Below are positions 34,174 through 42,719 of a stretch of 43,926 nt of DNA, piece after piece; position 1 is the first letter of the stretch, and the number at the start of each line of letters is the position of its first letter. The position numbers and the translations under genes are program-made. This DNA comes from Spirochaetales bacterium. Lineage in GTDB: Bacteria > Spirochaetota > Spirochaetia > ARS1246. A model generated the notes under the pieces. It had not been told where the DNA came from. It searched no databases and was given only the letters and a program-made list of their open reading frames with translations. The stretch is taken from positions 1 to 43,926 of the forward strand of contig NZCE01000046.1 in NCBI GenBank assembly GCA_002688185.1, given 5' to 3'.

Positions 34174-35815
34174 TGGTAATTAGCCCCTCAATGATCTCAC
34201 CTTTGCCCATGGAGGAATAATCTATTATTAGAAATAAACCAAGACAGATAACAATATACATTGACGACAACGCCAGCGCCAAATCAAAACTCCGAAATCC
34301 TATAAGACGATATATAGCTACGGGAAACGTGGCAATTTGGCCCCGCCCTACATTGATAACAATGGTAAAGTCCGCGAAAGTGATTGCTACTGCAAAGGCG
34401 TATGCGTTTGCCAATCCCCGGCGCAGGATTGGAAAGTATACAGTTCGAATTAGGTTAAAACCCGCGGCGCCAAGGCTACGCGCCGTTTCTATAATAGATA
34501 CGTTCATACTCCCCACGACGTTATCTGTTAGTCGAAAAACCAGGGGAAAGGCCAGAAAAAACTGCCCTATGATGACAAGCACCTTAAAGGACAGCACGTT
34601 GCCGTAGAAAACACGAAGCCCAATAGAGAGTGTCACCATCGAGATTGCCATTGGCAACATGACGAAACTTCGCAAAGTATTGTTGCGTCGGCCCTTGAGC
34701 GCCAATGAGAGGCCGAAAGCAGAGACAAAAGTAATACTCCCCGAAGCCAAGGCAATTCCGACGCTGGTGAATATTACGGTTGGAACGTCGCTCCGTATGA
34801 GCGCCCGAACGTCTCGACTGGAAGATCCGGGGACAAAGAGCGATCGATATGCGAGTCCTGAAAGCTCACCGCCTGAGACAACGGATCGCATAATCATGCT
34901 TATTAGTGGTCCTATCAAAAAAACTCCGACAAAAACCCAGTAGATTGACGTGGTGATCCTTGCTTGGGCAGACAGGGCTTGAAATTTTACGAGGGAGATT
35001 GGGCTGGTGTTGCGTCTTGCAGCCTGCCCTTTTGTAATAAATCTCGAAACGAGATAAAAGAAGAACACCGATATCAATAATTGAACCACTGCAAACAAGG
35101 CGGCGTTACCGTAGTTGAGTTTTATGAACATCTCCTGATACGCTCGGACTTCCAGCGTGGAAAATCGAATGCCGCCAAATACCAACACTATGCCAAAACT
35201 CATAAAACAATAGATAAATATGAGAATGAGTGCGGAGAGTATTGTGGGGCGGAGCAGCCGCAGTGTAATTCTGAAAAAGATGCCTGCTTTTGAATCGCCG
35301 AGACTCATGGCAGTCTCGCTGTAGCGTGGGCTGATTCTAGACCATCCTTCTCCGATTATCCGGAGTGCAATTGCGTAATTATAGAATACGTGAGCGATTA
35401 GAATCCCCGAAAAATTGTAAATTAAGCGGATTTTTAGATTCAGAAGCCGGGACAGCACGCCTGAGTTACCGTAAAAGCTGATCATACAAATAATCACGAT
35501 GATGCTCGGCAGTACAAACGGTACGAGGGACACCGACTGGACGAATCGCCTCAGAGGAAAGCGAACGTGGGAGACAAGATAAGCACCTGGCAGGGCTAAA
35601 AGTACGGATGCAATCGATGAGAGGGACGCCTGGAACACGGTGAAACCCACGGTTCTTGCCAGATCTGAGGCAACATATCGGTCAACTGATAGAGATTTGA
35701 GCCCAGCTTTTCCGAACAGAAAGAATCCGATGGGCGCCACAAGGAAAAGTCCATAAAGGACACCGACGACCCATGTTGCCGCGTGTCGATCCAGCGCAGG
35801 CCGATTAAGTTTCAT
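34166..35815 (-). CDS. thiP: Thiamine ABC transporter permease
   Basis: Duplicated permease of 549 residues with about twelve membrane helices in two halves, each carrying a binding-protein-dependent transport loop: EGWSRISPRYSETAMSLGDS in the first half and ETARSLGAAGFNLIRTVYFP in the second. That internal duplication is characteristic of ThiP and FbpB-type permeases. It starts three bases after the thiB stop and overlaps thiQ by eight. It moves thiamine or a related compound across the inner membrane. Confidence 0.87.
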   Translation of the reverse strand: MKLNRPALDRHAATWVVGVLYGLFLVAPIGFFLFGKAGLKSLSVDRYVASDLARTVGFTVFQASLSSIASVLLALPGAYLVSHVRFPLRRFVQSVSLVPFVLPSIIVIICMISFYGNSGVLSRLLNLKIRLIYNFSGILIAHVFYNYAIALRIIGEGWSRISPRYSETAMSLGDSKAGIFFRITLRLLRPTILSALILIFIYCFMSFGIVLVFGGIRFSTLEVRAYQEMFIKLNYGNAALFAVVQLLISVFFFYLVSRFITKGQAARRNTSPISLVKFQALSAQARITTSIYWVFVGVFLIGPLISMIMRSVVSGGELSGLAYRSLFVPGSSSRDVRALIRSDVPTVIFTSVGIALASGSITFVSAFGLSLALKGRRNNTLRSFVMLPMAISMVTLSIGLRVFYGNVLSFKVLVIIGQFFLAFPLVFRLTDNVVGSMNVSIIETARSLGAAGFNLIRTVYFPILRRGLANAYAFAVAITFADFTIVINVGRGQIATFPVAIYRLIGFRSFDLALALSSMYIVICLGLFLIIDYSSMGKGEIIEGLITNG

Positions 35816-35818
35816 GCA

Positions 35819-36865
35819 TCACCGCATCACCGCCTCCCAACCCCTAAGCCAGCCATCAAATCGTTCCGCCACAGTCTTTTCATTCATATTGACGATTATT
35901 TCAGCACTCCCGGATTGGATAAACGCATCAGGCAACTCAGCGTCGGACCTCACCGGATACATGATTTGGTTAAGGGGGATGAGATCCTGAAACGTTTTTG
36001 AAACGATAAAATCGATACACATCCGGGCTGCATTTACATTTTTTGCGCCATTGGTGATGCCTGCGATCTCTATCTGAGCATACGCCTTTCCTTCAAAAAA
36101 GATGTTCTTGTACCTGTCGGTTTTTTCGTAATGAAGATGATACGCCGGGCTCGTATCGTAGCTCAGCACAATCGGCGCTTCGCCTTGAGTGTACAGTCCG
36201 TATCCTTCAGACCATCCGGCCGTAACGGTGAGAATATTCGGCTTGAGGTTTTTCCAAAACTCGAGGTATTTATCCTCGCCGAACTCCACAATGGTAAACA
36301 AGAGGAAATTTCTGCCCGGTGACGATGTCGCCGGATTCATGAGGATAATCTGGCCCTTGAATCTCGGGTCCACCAGATCATCCCAGCTTTCGGGCGGGGA
36401 TTCCAGCAATTCGCTGTCATAATTTAGCGTTACGCTACCATAGTCAAAGGGGATAGCCCTGTAGCCGCCGTCAACCAGCAGTCCCGGATTTATTAAATCA
36501 AGATCCGCCGGTTCATACGGTTGGAAGATCTCTTCCTCAAGAATCCGCGAGAGATAGGTGTTGTCGAGGCCAATCACCACATCCGCCACGGGCTCCATTC
36601 TCTCCAAATAGACCTGGTTAAACAGTCCACCGGTATCCTCAAACCGGATGAGCTCTACTGACAGAGTTTCATCTCCGGCAAAATGGTTACGAATGCTTTC
36701 CTCGAGGGCTTCCGGGAAGGCGTCATAGCTATAGATGGTGAGTTTATCGTATTGCCCTGATTCCTCGTTTTTAAGTTTTTGCTCCTGGCCTCCGAACCCG
36801 AGAAGAACAACAATGCAGATCAAAAGGAGCAGGAATAATGCGGTCCTTGCTTTTTTTCCAAGCAT
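35819..36865 (-). CDS. thiB: Thiamine-binding periplasmic protein
   Basis: Solute-binding protein of 348 residues. A Lys-rich start and long hydrophobic segment (about 6-25) form a signal peptide or membrane anchor; no lipobox Cys follows it. Segments closely like ThiB are TIYSYDAFP, VVIGLDNTYL, IPFDYGSVTLNYD, GWSEGYGLYTQGEAPIVLSY, DTSPAYHL and MYPV. These hold the thiamine pocket residues. The frame is open up to 37012 but that extension translates the TPP riboswitch. GGGAG seven bases before the ATG at 36865 sets the start. It heads the thiB-thiP-thiQ operon, regulated by TPP. Confidence 0.92.
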   Translation of the reverse strand: MLGKKARTALFLLLLICIVVLLGFGGQEQKLKNEESGQYDKLTIYSYDAFPEALEESIRNHFAGDETLSVELIRFEDTGGLFNQVYLERMEPVADVVIGLDNTYLSRILEEEIFQPYEPADLDLINPGLLVDGGYRAIPFDYGSVTLNYDSELLESPPESWDDLVDPRFKGQIILMNPATSSPGRNFLLFTIVEFGEDKYLEFWKNLKPNILTVTAGWSEGYGLYTQGEAPIVLSYDTSPAYHLHYEKTDRYKNIFFEGKAYAQIEIAGITNGAKNVNAARMCIDFIVSKTFQDLIPLNQIMYPVRSDAELPDAFIQSGSAEIIVNMNEKTVAERFDGWLRGWEAVMR

Positions 36866-36898
36866 TTTTTTCTCCCAATTTCCTTGCGGATTTATATC

Positions 36899-36905
36899 GG
36901 GTGCT
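36899..36905 (-). promoter_or_regulatory. Alternative pairing partner for the riboswitch P1 stem
   Basis: Read on the minus strand, AGCACCC here is fully complementary to GGGTGCT at the 5' side of the riboswitch closing stem. Competing for that strand would disrupt the aptamer. It lies 34-40 bases before the thiB start and is probably part of the expression platform. Confidence 0.4.
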
Positions 36906-36948
36906 CCATTCTTTGAGAAGTAAAAACACTGGCGGGTATCCCGGTCAT

Positions 36949-37024
36949 GGTGCATTCCCTCCGCCGGCATTATCCGGGTCAGGTTCAAGGGTGTAATCTC
37001 AGCCTTTCGCAATGAAAAGCACCC
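36949..37024 (-). ncRNA. TPP riboswitch (thi box)
   Basis: The minus strand reads GGTGC, then CTGAGATTACACCCTTGAAC, then CTGACCCGGATAATGCCGGC, then GGAGGGAATGCACC. These are the conserved CUGAGA, ACCCUUGAACCUGA, GGAUAAUGCC and GGGAA elements of the thiamine-diphosphate aptamer in correct order, closed by a GGTGC/GCACC stem. It precedes thiB and should lower transporter expression when thiamine diphosphate is plentiful. A CGGG-ATA-CCCG mini hairpin followed by a five-T run occurs just downstream (about 36920-36945). Confidence 0.97.
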
Positions 37025-37041
37025 CGATATGTATGCTTAAG

Positions 37042-37071
37042 AATTTACGGTGAATCGGCACATCCGGTCAA
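37042..37071 (-). promoter_or_regulatory. Possible promoter of the thiamine operon
   Basis: On the minus strand TTGACC (37071-37066) and TAAATT (37047-37042) with an 18-base spacer lie just upstream of the riboswitch and would start transcription shortly before its first stem. The -10 match is mediocre. Confidence 0.35.
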
Positions 37072-37224
37072 GACTCAGCAACTGTATTAGTAAATATTCT
37101 GAGCCATATGGTGTAGCCTAGTCCTCCGTTTGAGTTGACGATGGCATATGGCGGAAGTAAGTTATCGGGTCGGCCGACTTTCGCATTTTTTAGTGGAGTC
37201 AAACAGCGAGGAGCCCTTTTTAGC

Positions 37225-38145
37225 GTGCAACAAAACAGTTTTAATAGAAAGCCGGACTGGTTCAAAATACGGCTTAATCCAAATCGAAATTACAAAGATC
37301 TCAAGCATCTCGTTAGGGAAAAACAACTTCATACGGTATGTGAAGAGGCAAGCTGTCCGAATATTCATGAGTGCTGGGGAAGGCATCGCACCGCTGCGTT
37401 TATGATACTCGGTGATGTGTGTACCCGCCGGTGCAGGTTTTGTGATGTTAAGACCGGCAAACCGAGCGAAGTTGATAGACTTGAGCCGTATCGCGTTGCC
37501 CGGGCGGTCCGGAGCATGGAACTTAGCCACGCTTTTATTACCATGGTAAATCGAGACGATCTCAGAGATGGTGGAGCTTCAGTTCTTGCGGACACCGTTC
37601 GTGCCATACATGACGAGGCGCCGGACTGTTCGGTGGAGGTGCTAACCGCGGATCTGGCGGCGGATAGAGTTAGTATTGATATTCTCGTACAGAGCAAGCC
37701 GGAAATTCTTGGCCACAATATTGAGACGGTGAGAAGATTAACACCAAAGGTGAGATCACGGTCTGAATACGACAGGTCGTTGGCATTCCTGCGTATCGTC
37801 AAGGAAATCGACGAGCAACGGATAACCAAGTCCAGCATTATGCTTGGGTTGGGTGAAAACAATGAAGAAGTGCTGGAATCGATGGATGATCTACGCCGTC
37901 TCGGCGTTGATATGCTTAATATCGGTCAATATTTGCAGCCATCGAGGACCAACATGCCGGTAGAGAAATATTGGCATCCCGATGAGTTTGCCGAGCTGCG
38001 GCGCCAGGCGTTAGATCGCGGTTTTACCTACTGTGAGTCCGGGCCTCTCGTACGATCCTCCTACCACGCCGGGGAGCAGTTTGAGGCGATGCAACAAACC
38101 GAGGAGTACAGTTATGCCAAAGGAGATACGGAAAGAGGACGTTGA
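37225..38145 (+). CDS. lipA: Lipoyl synthase
   Basis: Radical SAM enzyme of about 306 residues that inserts two sulfurs into octanoyl groups on lipoyl domains. The auxiliary cluster motif is [12 protein letters not shown] (Cys39, 44, 50), the radical SAM motif CTRRCRFC (Cys66, 70, 73), and the C-terminal RSSYHAG supplies the Ser ligand of the auxiliary cluster. The frame opens at TTG 37135, but the extra 30 residues have no family counterpart. GTG at 37225 follows GAGGAG by 11 bases and begins a normal LipA N-terminus, [11 protein letters not shown] favour the GTG with moderate confidence. Its end overlaps the next gene by 32 bases. It can modify the E2 of the rhamnose operon. Confidence 0.93.
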   Translation: MQQNSFNRKPDWFKIRLNPNRNYKDLKHLVREKQLHTVCEEASCPNIHECWGRHRTAAFMILGDVCTRRCRFCDVKTGKPSEVDRLEPYRVARAVRSMELSHAFITMVNRDDLRDGGASVLADTVRAIHDEAPDCSVEVLTADLAADRVSIDILVQSKPEILGHNIETVRRLTPKVRSRSEYDRSLAFLRIVKEIDEQRITKSSIMLGLGENNEEVLESMDDLRRLGVDMLNIGQYLQPSRTNMPVEKYWHPDEFAELRRQALDRGFTYCESGPLVRSSYHAGEQFEAMQQTEEYSYAKGDTERGR

Positions 38146-39145
38146 GAAGGCGCTCAGTACGGTTATTGAGCCGGAGCTCCACAAGGATCTTATAAGCCTA
38201 AACTTTGTACGCAATATAAGGATCGATGGGAACGACGTCGAGTTCACCATCATGCTCACGACGCCTGCATGCCCATTGAAGAACACTATGAAGGAGCAGA
38301 GCGAGGAGGCTGTGCGTTCGCACATCCCGGAGGTACAGAAGATCAACGTCAATTTTGACTCACGGGTGCGCAGCGATGGGCGAATACAGGAAAAACTGAA
38401 TTTGCCCATCAGGAACATTTTGGCGGTCGGCAGCGGAAAAGGCGGAGTGGGAAAAAGCACCGTTTCGGCCAATATCGCTGTCAGCCTTGCGCAAGACGGC
38501 GCAAAAACCGGTATCCTCGATGCCGATATTTATGGCCCCAATATCCCCCTCTTGATGGGTGTGAATGAGCCTCCGGCTCAGAAAAACGGAAAGCTGATTC
38601 CTGCAATGGCCCACGGAGTAAAATTGATGAGCATGGGATTCCTAGTGCCAAAATCGGAAGCCCTTGTGTGGCGGGGCCCGATGCTGCATTCGGCCATTTC
38701 TCAGCTATTTTCGGAGGTGCTGTGGGGCGAGCTGGATTATTTGGTGGTGGATTTGCCACCCGGAACCGGAGACGCTCAGCTGAGCCTCGCGCAACTGGTG
38801 CCGCTGACGGGAGGAATTGTCGTCACCGGACCGCAAAAAATCGCCGTCAGCGATGCTCGCAGAGGACTTGCCGCGTTCAACCGTCTTGAAGTGCCCGTAC
38901 TTGGCGTCATTGAGAATATGTCCGGTGACATATTTGGCCGCGGCGGCGGATTATTAATAGCAGAGGAGTTTGGGGTGGACTATCTTGGCTCAATAGATCT
39001 GCACCCGGATATTCCGCGCGAGTCAGATCTCGGAAAGCCTTTCTGCATCACTCACCCGAATCATGAAATCACAGAGACTTTTGGGCGGCTTGCGCGGATT
39101 ATTGCAGGGAAAGTCAGCGTTCTCGCCTATGCCGGGTCTCGATGA
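38114..39145 (+). CDS. mrp: Mrp/NBP35-family iron-sulfur carrier ATPase
   Basis: Cytoplasmic P-loop ATPase of 343 residues. An N-terminal MIP18/DUF59 domain (1-85, with the TTPACPLK motif) is joined to a ParA-like domain with the deviant Walker [10 protein letters not shown] (108-116) and [12 protein letters not shown]. The cluster-binding CPxC motif usually found after ENMS is absent; here [13 protein letters not shown] stands instead, as in a number of Mrp proteins. It likely helps deliver iron-sulfur clusters to enzymes such as LipA, its upstream partner, whose gene it overlaps. GAGGAG seven bases before the ATG at 38114 supports this start over an earlier one at 38033. Confidence 0.9.
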   Translation: MPKEIRKEDVEKALSTVIEPELHKDLISLNFVRNIRIDGNDVEFTIMLTTPACPLKNTMKEQSEEAVRSHIPEVQKINVNFDSRVRSDGRIQEKLNLPIRNILAVGSGKGGVGKSTVSANIAVSLAQDGAKTGILDADIYGPNIPLLMGVNEPPAQKNGKLIPAMAHGVKLMSMGFLVPKSEALVWRGPMLHSAISQLFSEVLWGELDYLVVDLPPGTGDAQLSLAQLVPLTGGIVVTGPQKIAVSDARRGLAAFNRLEVPVLGVIENMSGDIFGRGGGLLIAEEFGVDYLGSIDLHPDIPRESDLGKPFCITHPNHEITETFGRLARIIAGKVSVLAYAGSR

Positions 39146-40187
39146 CTCCGGCTCCTAAACAAATCTCTCCACTATAGAATACGGCGAATTGCCCCGGCGC
39201 CACACCCCTGTCCGGGAAGTCCATTTCTACTCCCATCCTTCCTGAGTCAATGTGAGACACTCTGCTCGGTATAAGCGCAGGGCCGTGGCGGATTTTTATA
39301 TGCAGCCGTGTGTGCTCAGGCGGATCGGATATCCAGTGGAGATCTCCAACGGTAAATGCTTTTGTCTCCGCCAGGTTTCCCCTCGTCCCGTGGGTTACCA
39401 ATATCCGGTTTGCCTCGACGTCTTTGCCGCTCACATACCACGGTCCGTTTCCTAGCCCCAATCCCTGGCGCTGGCCGATGGTGTGGAACCAATAGCCATT
39501 GTGCGTACCGAGTATCCGGCCAGTCTCGCGGTCTACTATATCCCCGGGTTTTTCTCCTAAATAATGACGCACAAAGTCCGGATACCGTATCTTGCCGAGA
39601 AAGCAAATCCCTTGGCTGTCCTTACGGTCTTTATTTGGCAGTTTGTATTTGCGAGCCAGGTCTCTAACGTCTTTTTTTGTTAGATGCCCTATAGGGAAAA
39701 GCGATCTAGAGAGTTGACCTTGGTTTTGATGCGACAAGAAATATGTCTGATCTTTTACTGGATCGGGTGATCGCGCGAGCAGATAACGCCCCGCGTGTCT
39801 TTTTAGCACCGCGTAATGACCACTGGCGATTTTGCCAACACTCGGATCAATTCTATTTTGAAACAAGCCGAACTTTATCCGATGATTACAGAAGATGTCG
39901 GGGCTCGGGGTTCTGCCCTTCTTGAGCTCCGCAAGCGCATAGCTCACCACCTGATTATAGTATTCACGCTGCAACGAAATCACGGAGAGACCGACGCCGG
40001 CCATCTCGCTCACCGTTCGCGCGTATTTTAGGTCCTCCTCCCATGGGCAGTCGCCGAGAAAGCGGACCTCATCCTCCAGCCAAATTTTTAGGTAAAAGGC
40101 CTCGATATCAGATTGTCCTTGTTCCCGTAGCAGGTGGAGGGCTACAGAACTATCAACGCCACCGGAGAGCAGGACTGCGATTTTCAT
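39114..40187 (-). CDS. mnmA: tRNA-uridine 2-sulfurtransferase MnmA
   Basis: ATP-dependent thiolase of 357 residues that makes 2-thiouridine at the wobble position of Lys, Glu and Gln tRNAs. The PP-loop SGGVDSS (8-14) binds ATP. The two catalytic cysteines are Cys100 in DIFCNHRIKF and Cys195 in GICFLG. IASGHYA, KDQTYFLSHQ and the C-terminal barrel with GVAPGQFAVFYSGE complete the family pattern. The last 32 bases overlap the end of mrp on the other strand. It is downstream of the response regulator by 37 bases and may be the last gene of that operon, an unusual companion. Confidence 0.95.
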   Translation of the reverse strand: MKIAVLLSGGVDSSVALHLLREQGQSDIEAFYLKIWLEDEVRFLGDCPWEEDLKYARTVSEMAGVGLSVISLQREYYNQVVSYALAELKKGRTPSPDIFCNHRIKFGLFQNRIDPSVGKIASGHYAVLKRHAGRYLLARSPDPVKDQTYFLSHQNQGQLSRSLFPIGHLTKKDVRDLARKYKLPNKDRKDSQGICFLGKIRYPDFVRHYLGEKPGDIVDRETGRILGTHNGYWFHTIGQRQGLGLGNGPWYVSGKDVEANRILVTHGTRGNLAETKAFTVGDLHWISDPPEHTRLHIKIRHGPALIPSRVSHIDSGRMGVEMDFPDRGVAPGQFAVFYSGEICLGAGVIETRHRRER

Positions 40188-40224
40188 GTTTGCGCCAAAT
40201 ATTGCGGTGGTCTTATACGAGGAT

Positions 40225-40596
40225 TCAAGAAATATATTTGTTTATCAATTCAACAAGTCTTTCAGTCTCGACCGGCTTGTTAATGAACTCGTCGGCCTTA
40301 ATATCTTCCTTAGCAAAGTCAAATGCATACTCACGATTAATAGCGGAGAAGGCCAGAATCGGCAAAGATGGGTGCTTTTCTTTAATCTCCGTTGCCGCTT
40401 CAAAGCCTTTTGTTTTTTTCTCAGGGAACATTATATCGAGTAGAATAACGTCAGGCTTGATCGCGTCGATCAGCTTTATTCCGTCCTCTACACTCTCTGC
40501 AGAATGAATCTCAAAGCCTTCGTACTCCAACAATGCGCCGGTGGTCTCAATGATATCTCGGTCGTCGTCAATAATCAGCACCTTGCCCTTCGACAT
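40225..40596 (-). CDS. Single-domain response regulator
   Basis: CheY-like receiver of 123 residues with no output domain. The acidic cluster is IIDDDRD (8-14), the phosphoacceptor Asp54 lies in LLDIMFPEK, the switch Ser84 in AFSAIN and Lys107 in INKPV. A short insertion (EKKTKG) follows the phosphorylation site. AGGAGC precedes the ATG. The gene follows the histidine kinase by 17 bases, so the two form a cognate pair that probably signals by protein contact. Confidence 0.92.
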   Translation of the reverse strand: MSKGKVLIIDDDRDIIETTGALLEYEGFEIHSAESVEDGIKLIDAIKPDVILLDIMFPEKKTKGFEAATEIKEKHPSLPILAFSAINREYAFDFAKEDIKADEFINKPVETERLVELINKYIS

Positions 40597-40613
40597 AATT
40601 TTGCTCCTATTTT

Positions 40614-41969
40614 CTATACTTCTTCCGCCTGCATCAACGGAAGATAAATATGGAATCTCGTACCTTTGTTCAGCTCAGAATACACCGAAATTCGACCTTG
40701 TAACAGATTTGCCGCTTTTTGTACGATCGAAAGGCCAAGCCCGGTTCCGTCATTTTCGATTTCTCGTGCACGGCGTGTGCGGTAAAACTCCTCAAATATC
40801 TTGCCGATCTCGTCTCCCTGTATCCCCATCCCATTGTCCACGACTTGCAGGTGGATCTGTCTTCCCTCCGGCTCTGCAGAAACTGAAACCGTTCCGCCGG
40901 AACTCGTGTACTTTATCGCATTGGTAATCAAATTCCCGAGGATGATATTCATCAGGTCTCTGCTCGATACAATGGTGAGCTCCTTGGGCACGTTTCCCCG
41001 CAATGTAACTGACTTTTGCCTTGCCATGGGCTTAAAAAGCTCAACGTTGTAATCAATAACGTCCTTCAGATTCACCGGCACGGACGCGTGTTTCACCTCC
41101 TCCTCGGACTTCATGTACGCAAAATCGAGCATCTCATCGATTATGGTAAGAAGATTTCTAGTCCTCCGATTAGCTTTAGTTAGGGCATCTCGGGTTTTTT
41201 GCGGCACCTCACCGGTAATTCCCTTGATTATCATCTCATGGTAGCCCCTTACCGCCGCAACCGGCCCCCGCAGCTCATGGGTAACCTGCAAGATAAACTG
41301 AGATTTTGCCCGGTCCAGACCCCTGTACTTATCGAGCTCGAGCTCCACCAGTTGGCCCCGTGCCTCAAGACGTTCCTTTATGTTGACAATAAGATAACCG
41401 GTAATGCCCACCATGATTATGAGTCCAATAAAGCGGACAGGAATACGCATAATACATTCATCCGCATTGAATCCTGATAATTCGCCCAAATGGAAGTGGG
41501 GAATAACAGTTGTGTATTCTCCGAGAGAAATCAGAAAAAGCAAGACGCCGAGAACAATAACATAGAAATAGACAGTGCGTTTTGGGAATATGAACGACGT
41601 CAATACGATGTGGAAGCAAAAAAAGTAGATGAATGGATTTTGGAGAAAACCGGTAAGATAGGTTAACAGGGCCAGAAAAAGATAGTCTGCGCACACGTGA
41701 AAATGAAACTGAGCGGCAAAAGCTTTTCGGGCCGCAAAACCCAGGTTTGAACCGCGGGAAATCCGCGAGAATACTAAATTTGTTGCAAAGAGTAGCGCCA
41801 AAACAATATATAGAGTGCTATATGGCAGTTGGTAACCGAACAAATATTTGCTCGCGACGATTGTTCCCAGAACGCCCGCGATGGCCACCCATCGCAAACG
41901 AACAAACCATCTGATAACTATGCCAAGGTCGGCGTATGCGGGTGATTCTATCTTTTGTTCCGATCGCAT
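40614..41969 (-). CDS. Membrane histidine kinase
   Basis: Sensor kinase of 451 residues. Residues 20-195 contain about six hydrophobic helices with very little extracytoplasmic sequence, so the signal is probably sensed within the membrane. Then a short coiled linker, the HisKA domain with phosphorylated His231 in QVTHELRGPVAAV, the N box NLITNAIKYTSSG and ATP-lid motifs DNGMGIQ and NDGTGLGLSIV. Its partner is the receiver gene 17 bases downstream. The small helical protein gene ends 12 bases upstream, suggesting a three-part system. Confidence 0.92.
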   Translation of the reverse strand: MRSEQKIESPAYADLGIVIRWFVRLRWVAIAGVLGTIVASKYLFGYQLPYSTLYIVLALLFATNLVFSRISRGSNLGFAARKAFAAQFHFHVCADYLFLALLTYLTGFLQNPFIYFFCFHIVLTSFIFPKRTVYFYVIVLGVLLFLISLGEYTTVIPHFHLGELSGFNADECIMRIPVRFIGLIIMVGITGYLIVNIKERLEARGQLVELELDKYRGLDRAKSQFILQVTHELRGPVAAVRGYHEMIIKGITGEVPQKTRDALTKANRRTRNLLTIIDEMLDFAYMKSEEEVKHASVPVNLKDVIDYNVELFKPMARQKSVTLRGNVPKELTIVSSRDLMNIILGNLITNAIKYTSSGGTVSVSAEPEGRQIHLQVVDNGMGIQGDEIGKIFEEFYRTRRAREIENDGTGLGLSIVQKAANLLQGRISVYSELNKGTRFHIYLPLMQAEEV

Positions 41970-41981
41970 CGCTTATTTATG

Positions 41982-42425
41982 CTATCCGGAACGAGCGAAA
42001 TTTCTAATCCTGTTGGTCTGTTCCTCCTTAAACCTTGATAATGAATCAAATAGATCACGCTGCCGCTCACTCACGACGTGTTCCGAGATCATTTTGTAGA
42101 AGTCACGCAGCTTTTCCCCGTATTCGAGGATTGTATCCAAAATTTGCTTGGGCGAAGACTCCCGCGTGATAACCTTGTTTGGGATGAGCTCATCCTCTCG
42201 ATAATCAGCGGCGAACCGGACCCACCCAGACGGACCGTATGACTTTACGTCTATTCCCTCTAGAATCTCGAGATTTGATTCCTGCCTGTCTTTGAGGAAC
42301 GTGATGAGTTTTTTAGAATCGTCCTTTACCAATCCAAACGATGCAACATCGTAGAGATCATTGAGTTTCTTTTCCCACTCGACGGTTTTCTGCAGCACAT
42401 CCTTTAATTCCTTAAACGCGATCAT
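41982..42425 (-). CDS. Small helical protein of unknown function
   Basis: I do not recognise this 147-residue protein. It is rich in charged residues and predicted by eye to be almost wholly helical, with a bundle-like layout (ELKDVLQKTVEWEKKLNDLYD, then IITFLKDR-like and ILDTILEYGEKLRDFYKMIS segments), reminiscent of ferritin-like or rubrerythrin-like bundles but without clear paired Glu/His metal motifs. There is no signal peptide. The frame opens at 42455, but that codon lies in the predicted -10 box. AAGGAGC before the ATG at 42425 marks the real start. It heads the kinase-regulator operon and may sense or modulate the kinase. Confidence 0.75.
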   Translation of the reverse strand: MIAFKELKDVLQKTVEWEKKLNDLYDVASFGLVKDDSKKLITFLKDRQESNLEILEGIDVKSYGPSGWVRFAADYREDELIPNKVITRESSPKQILDTILEYGEKLRDFYKMISEHVVSERQRDLFDSLSRFKEEQTNRIRNFARSG

Positions 42426-42441
42426 TACGTGCTCCTTATGG

Positions 42442-42479
42442 TATGATAAAATCATAGTCTACTTTATGCCCGTTGTAAA
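42442..42479 (-). promoter_or_regulatory. Predicted promoter with palindromic -10 region
   Basis: On the minus strand TTTACA (42479-42474) and TATGAT (42456-42451) are 17 bases apart and precede the small helical protein gene. The -10 box is part of a perfect palindrome TATGAT-N3-ATCATA (42442-42456), which could be an operator or a second, divergent -10 element. Confidence 0.55.
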
Positions 42480-42483
42480 CTGT

Positions 42484-42516
42484 GGGCGTGCAACGGGCGC
42501 GTGCAACGGCGTGTGC
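42484..42516. repeat. Second array of the GC-rich 13-mer, inverted orientation
   Basis: GGGCGTGCAAC (42484-42494) and GGGCGCGTGCAAC (42495-42507) are followed by a decayed copy, GGCGTGTGC. The reverse complement shares about 21 bases with one mismatch with the array at 11002-11048. It sits just upstream of the promoter at 42442-42479. Confidence 0.75.
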
Positions 42517-42519
42517 AGC

Positions 42520-42563
42520 GATTCTTCAAAGTAGGTGCGATCTTTTTCGATTCCAGAAGAATC
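42520..42563. repeat. Inverted repeat GATTCTTC ... GAAGAATC
   Basis: Perfect eight-base arms at 42520-42527 and 42556-42563 enclose 28 bases that include a T-run. No gene lies here. It could fold as a hairpin in either transcript direction; the role is unknown. Confidence 0.5.
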
Positions 42564-42584
42564 AAGACAGAGTCGGGACAGATC

Positions 42585-42719
42585 TCACGCGGAGATCGCA
42601 GAGATCCATATCCCCATTTTATTATTAGCGAGTCAGTCTATTGCTTCTTTTATAGCTGTCGATTTAAATTGGCTAATAGGGACGATAATACCTCATGATT
42701 CCGCTGCACTTAATCCACC
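42585..42719 (-). pseudogene. Possible decayed coding remnant
   Basis: Inside the inverted-repeat element, the minus strand can be read as a peptide with two in-frame TGA codons (around 42693-42695 and 42633-42635). The parts between read GIIVPISQFKSTAIKEAID and LANNKMGIWIS. The pattern is faintly like the C-terminal end of PIN-type DUF3368 toxins. It may equally be chance. The rest of the 42456-42910 spacer holds only the repeats listed, with nothing recognised from 42749 to 42910. Confidence 0.2.

Noticed and set aside
36866..37012. Longer N-terminus of ThiB
   Set aside because: The extra codons are the TPP riboswitch. The signal peptide begins at 36865 behind a ribosome site.
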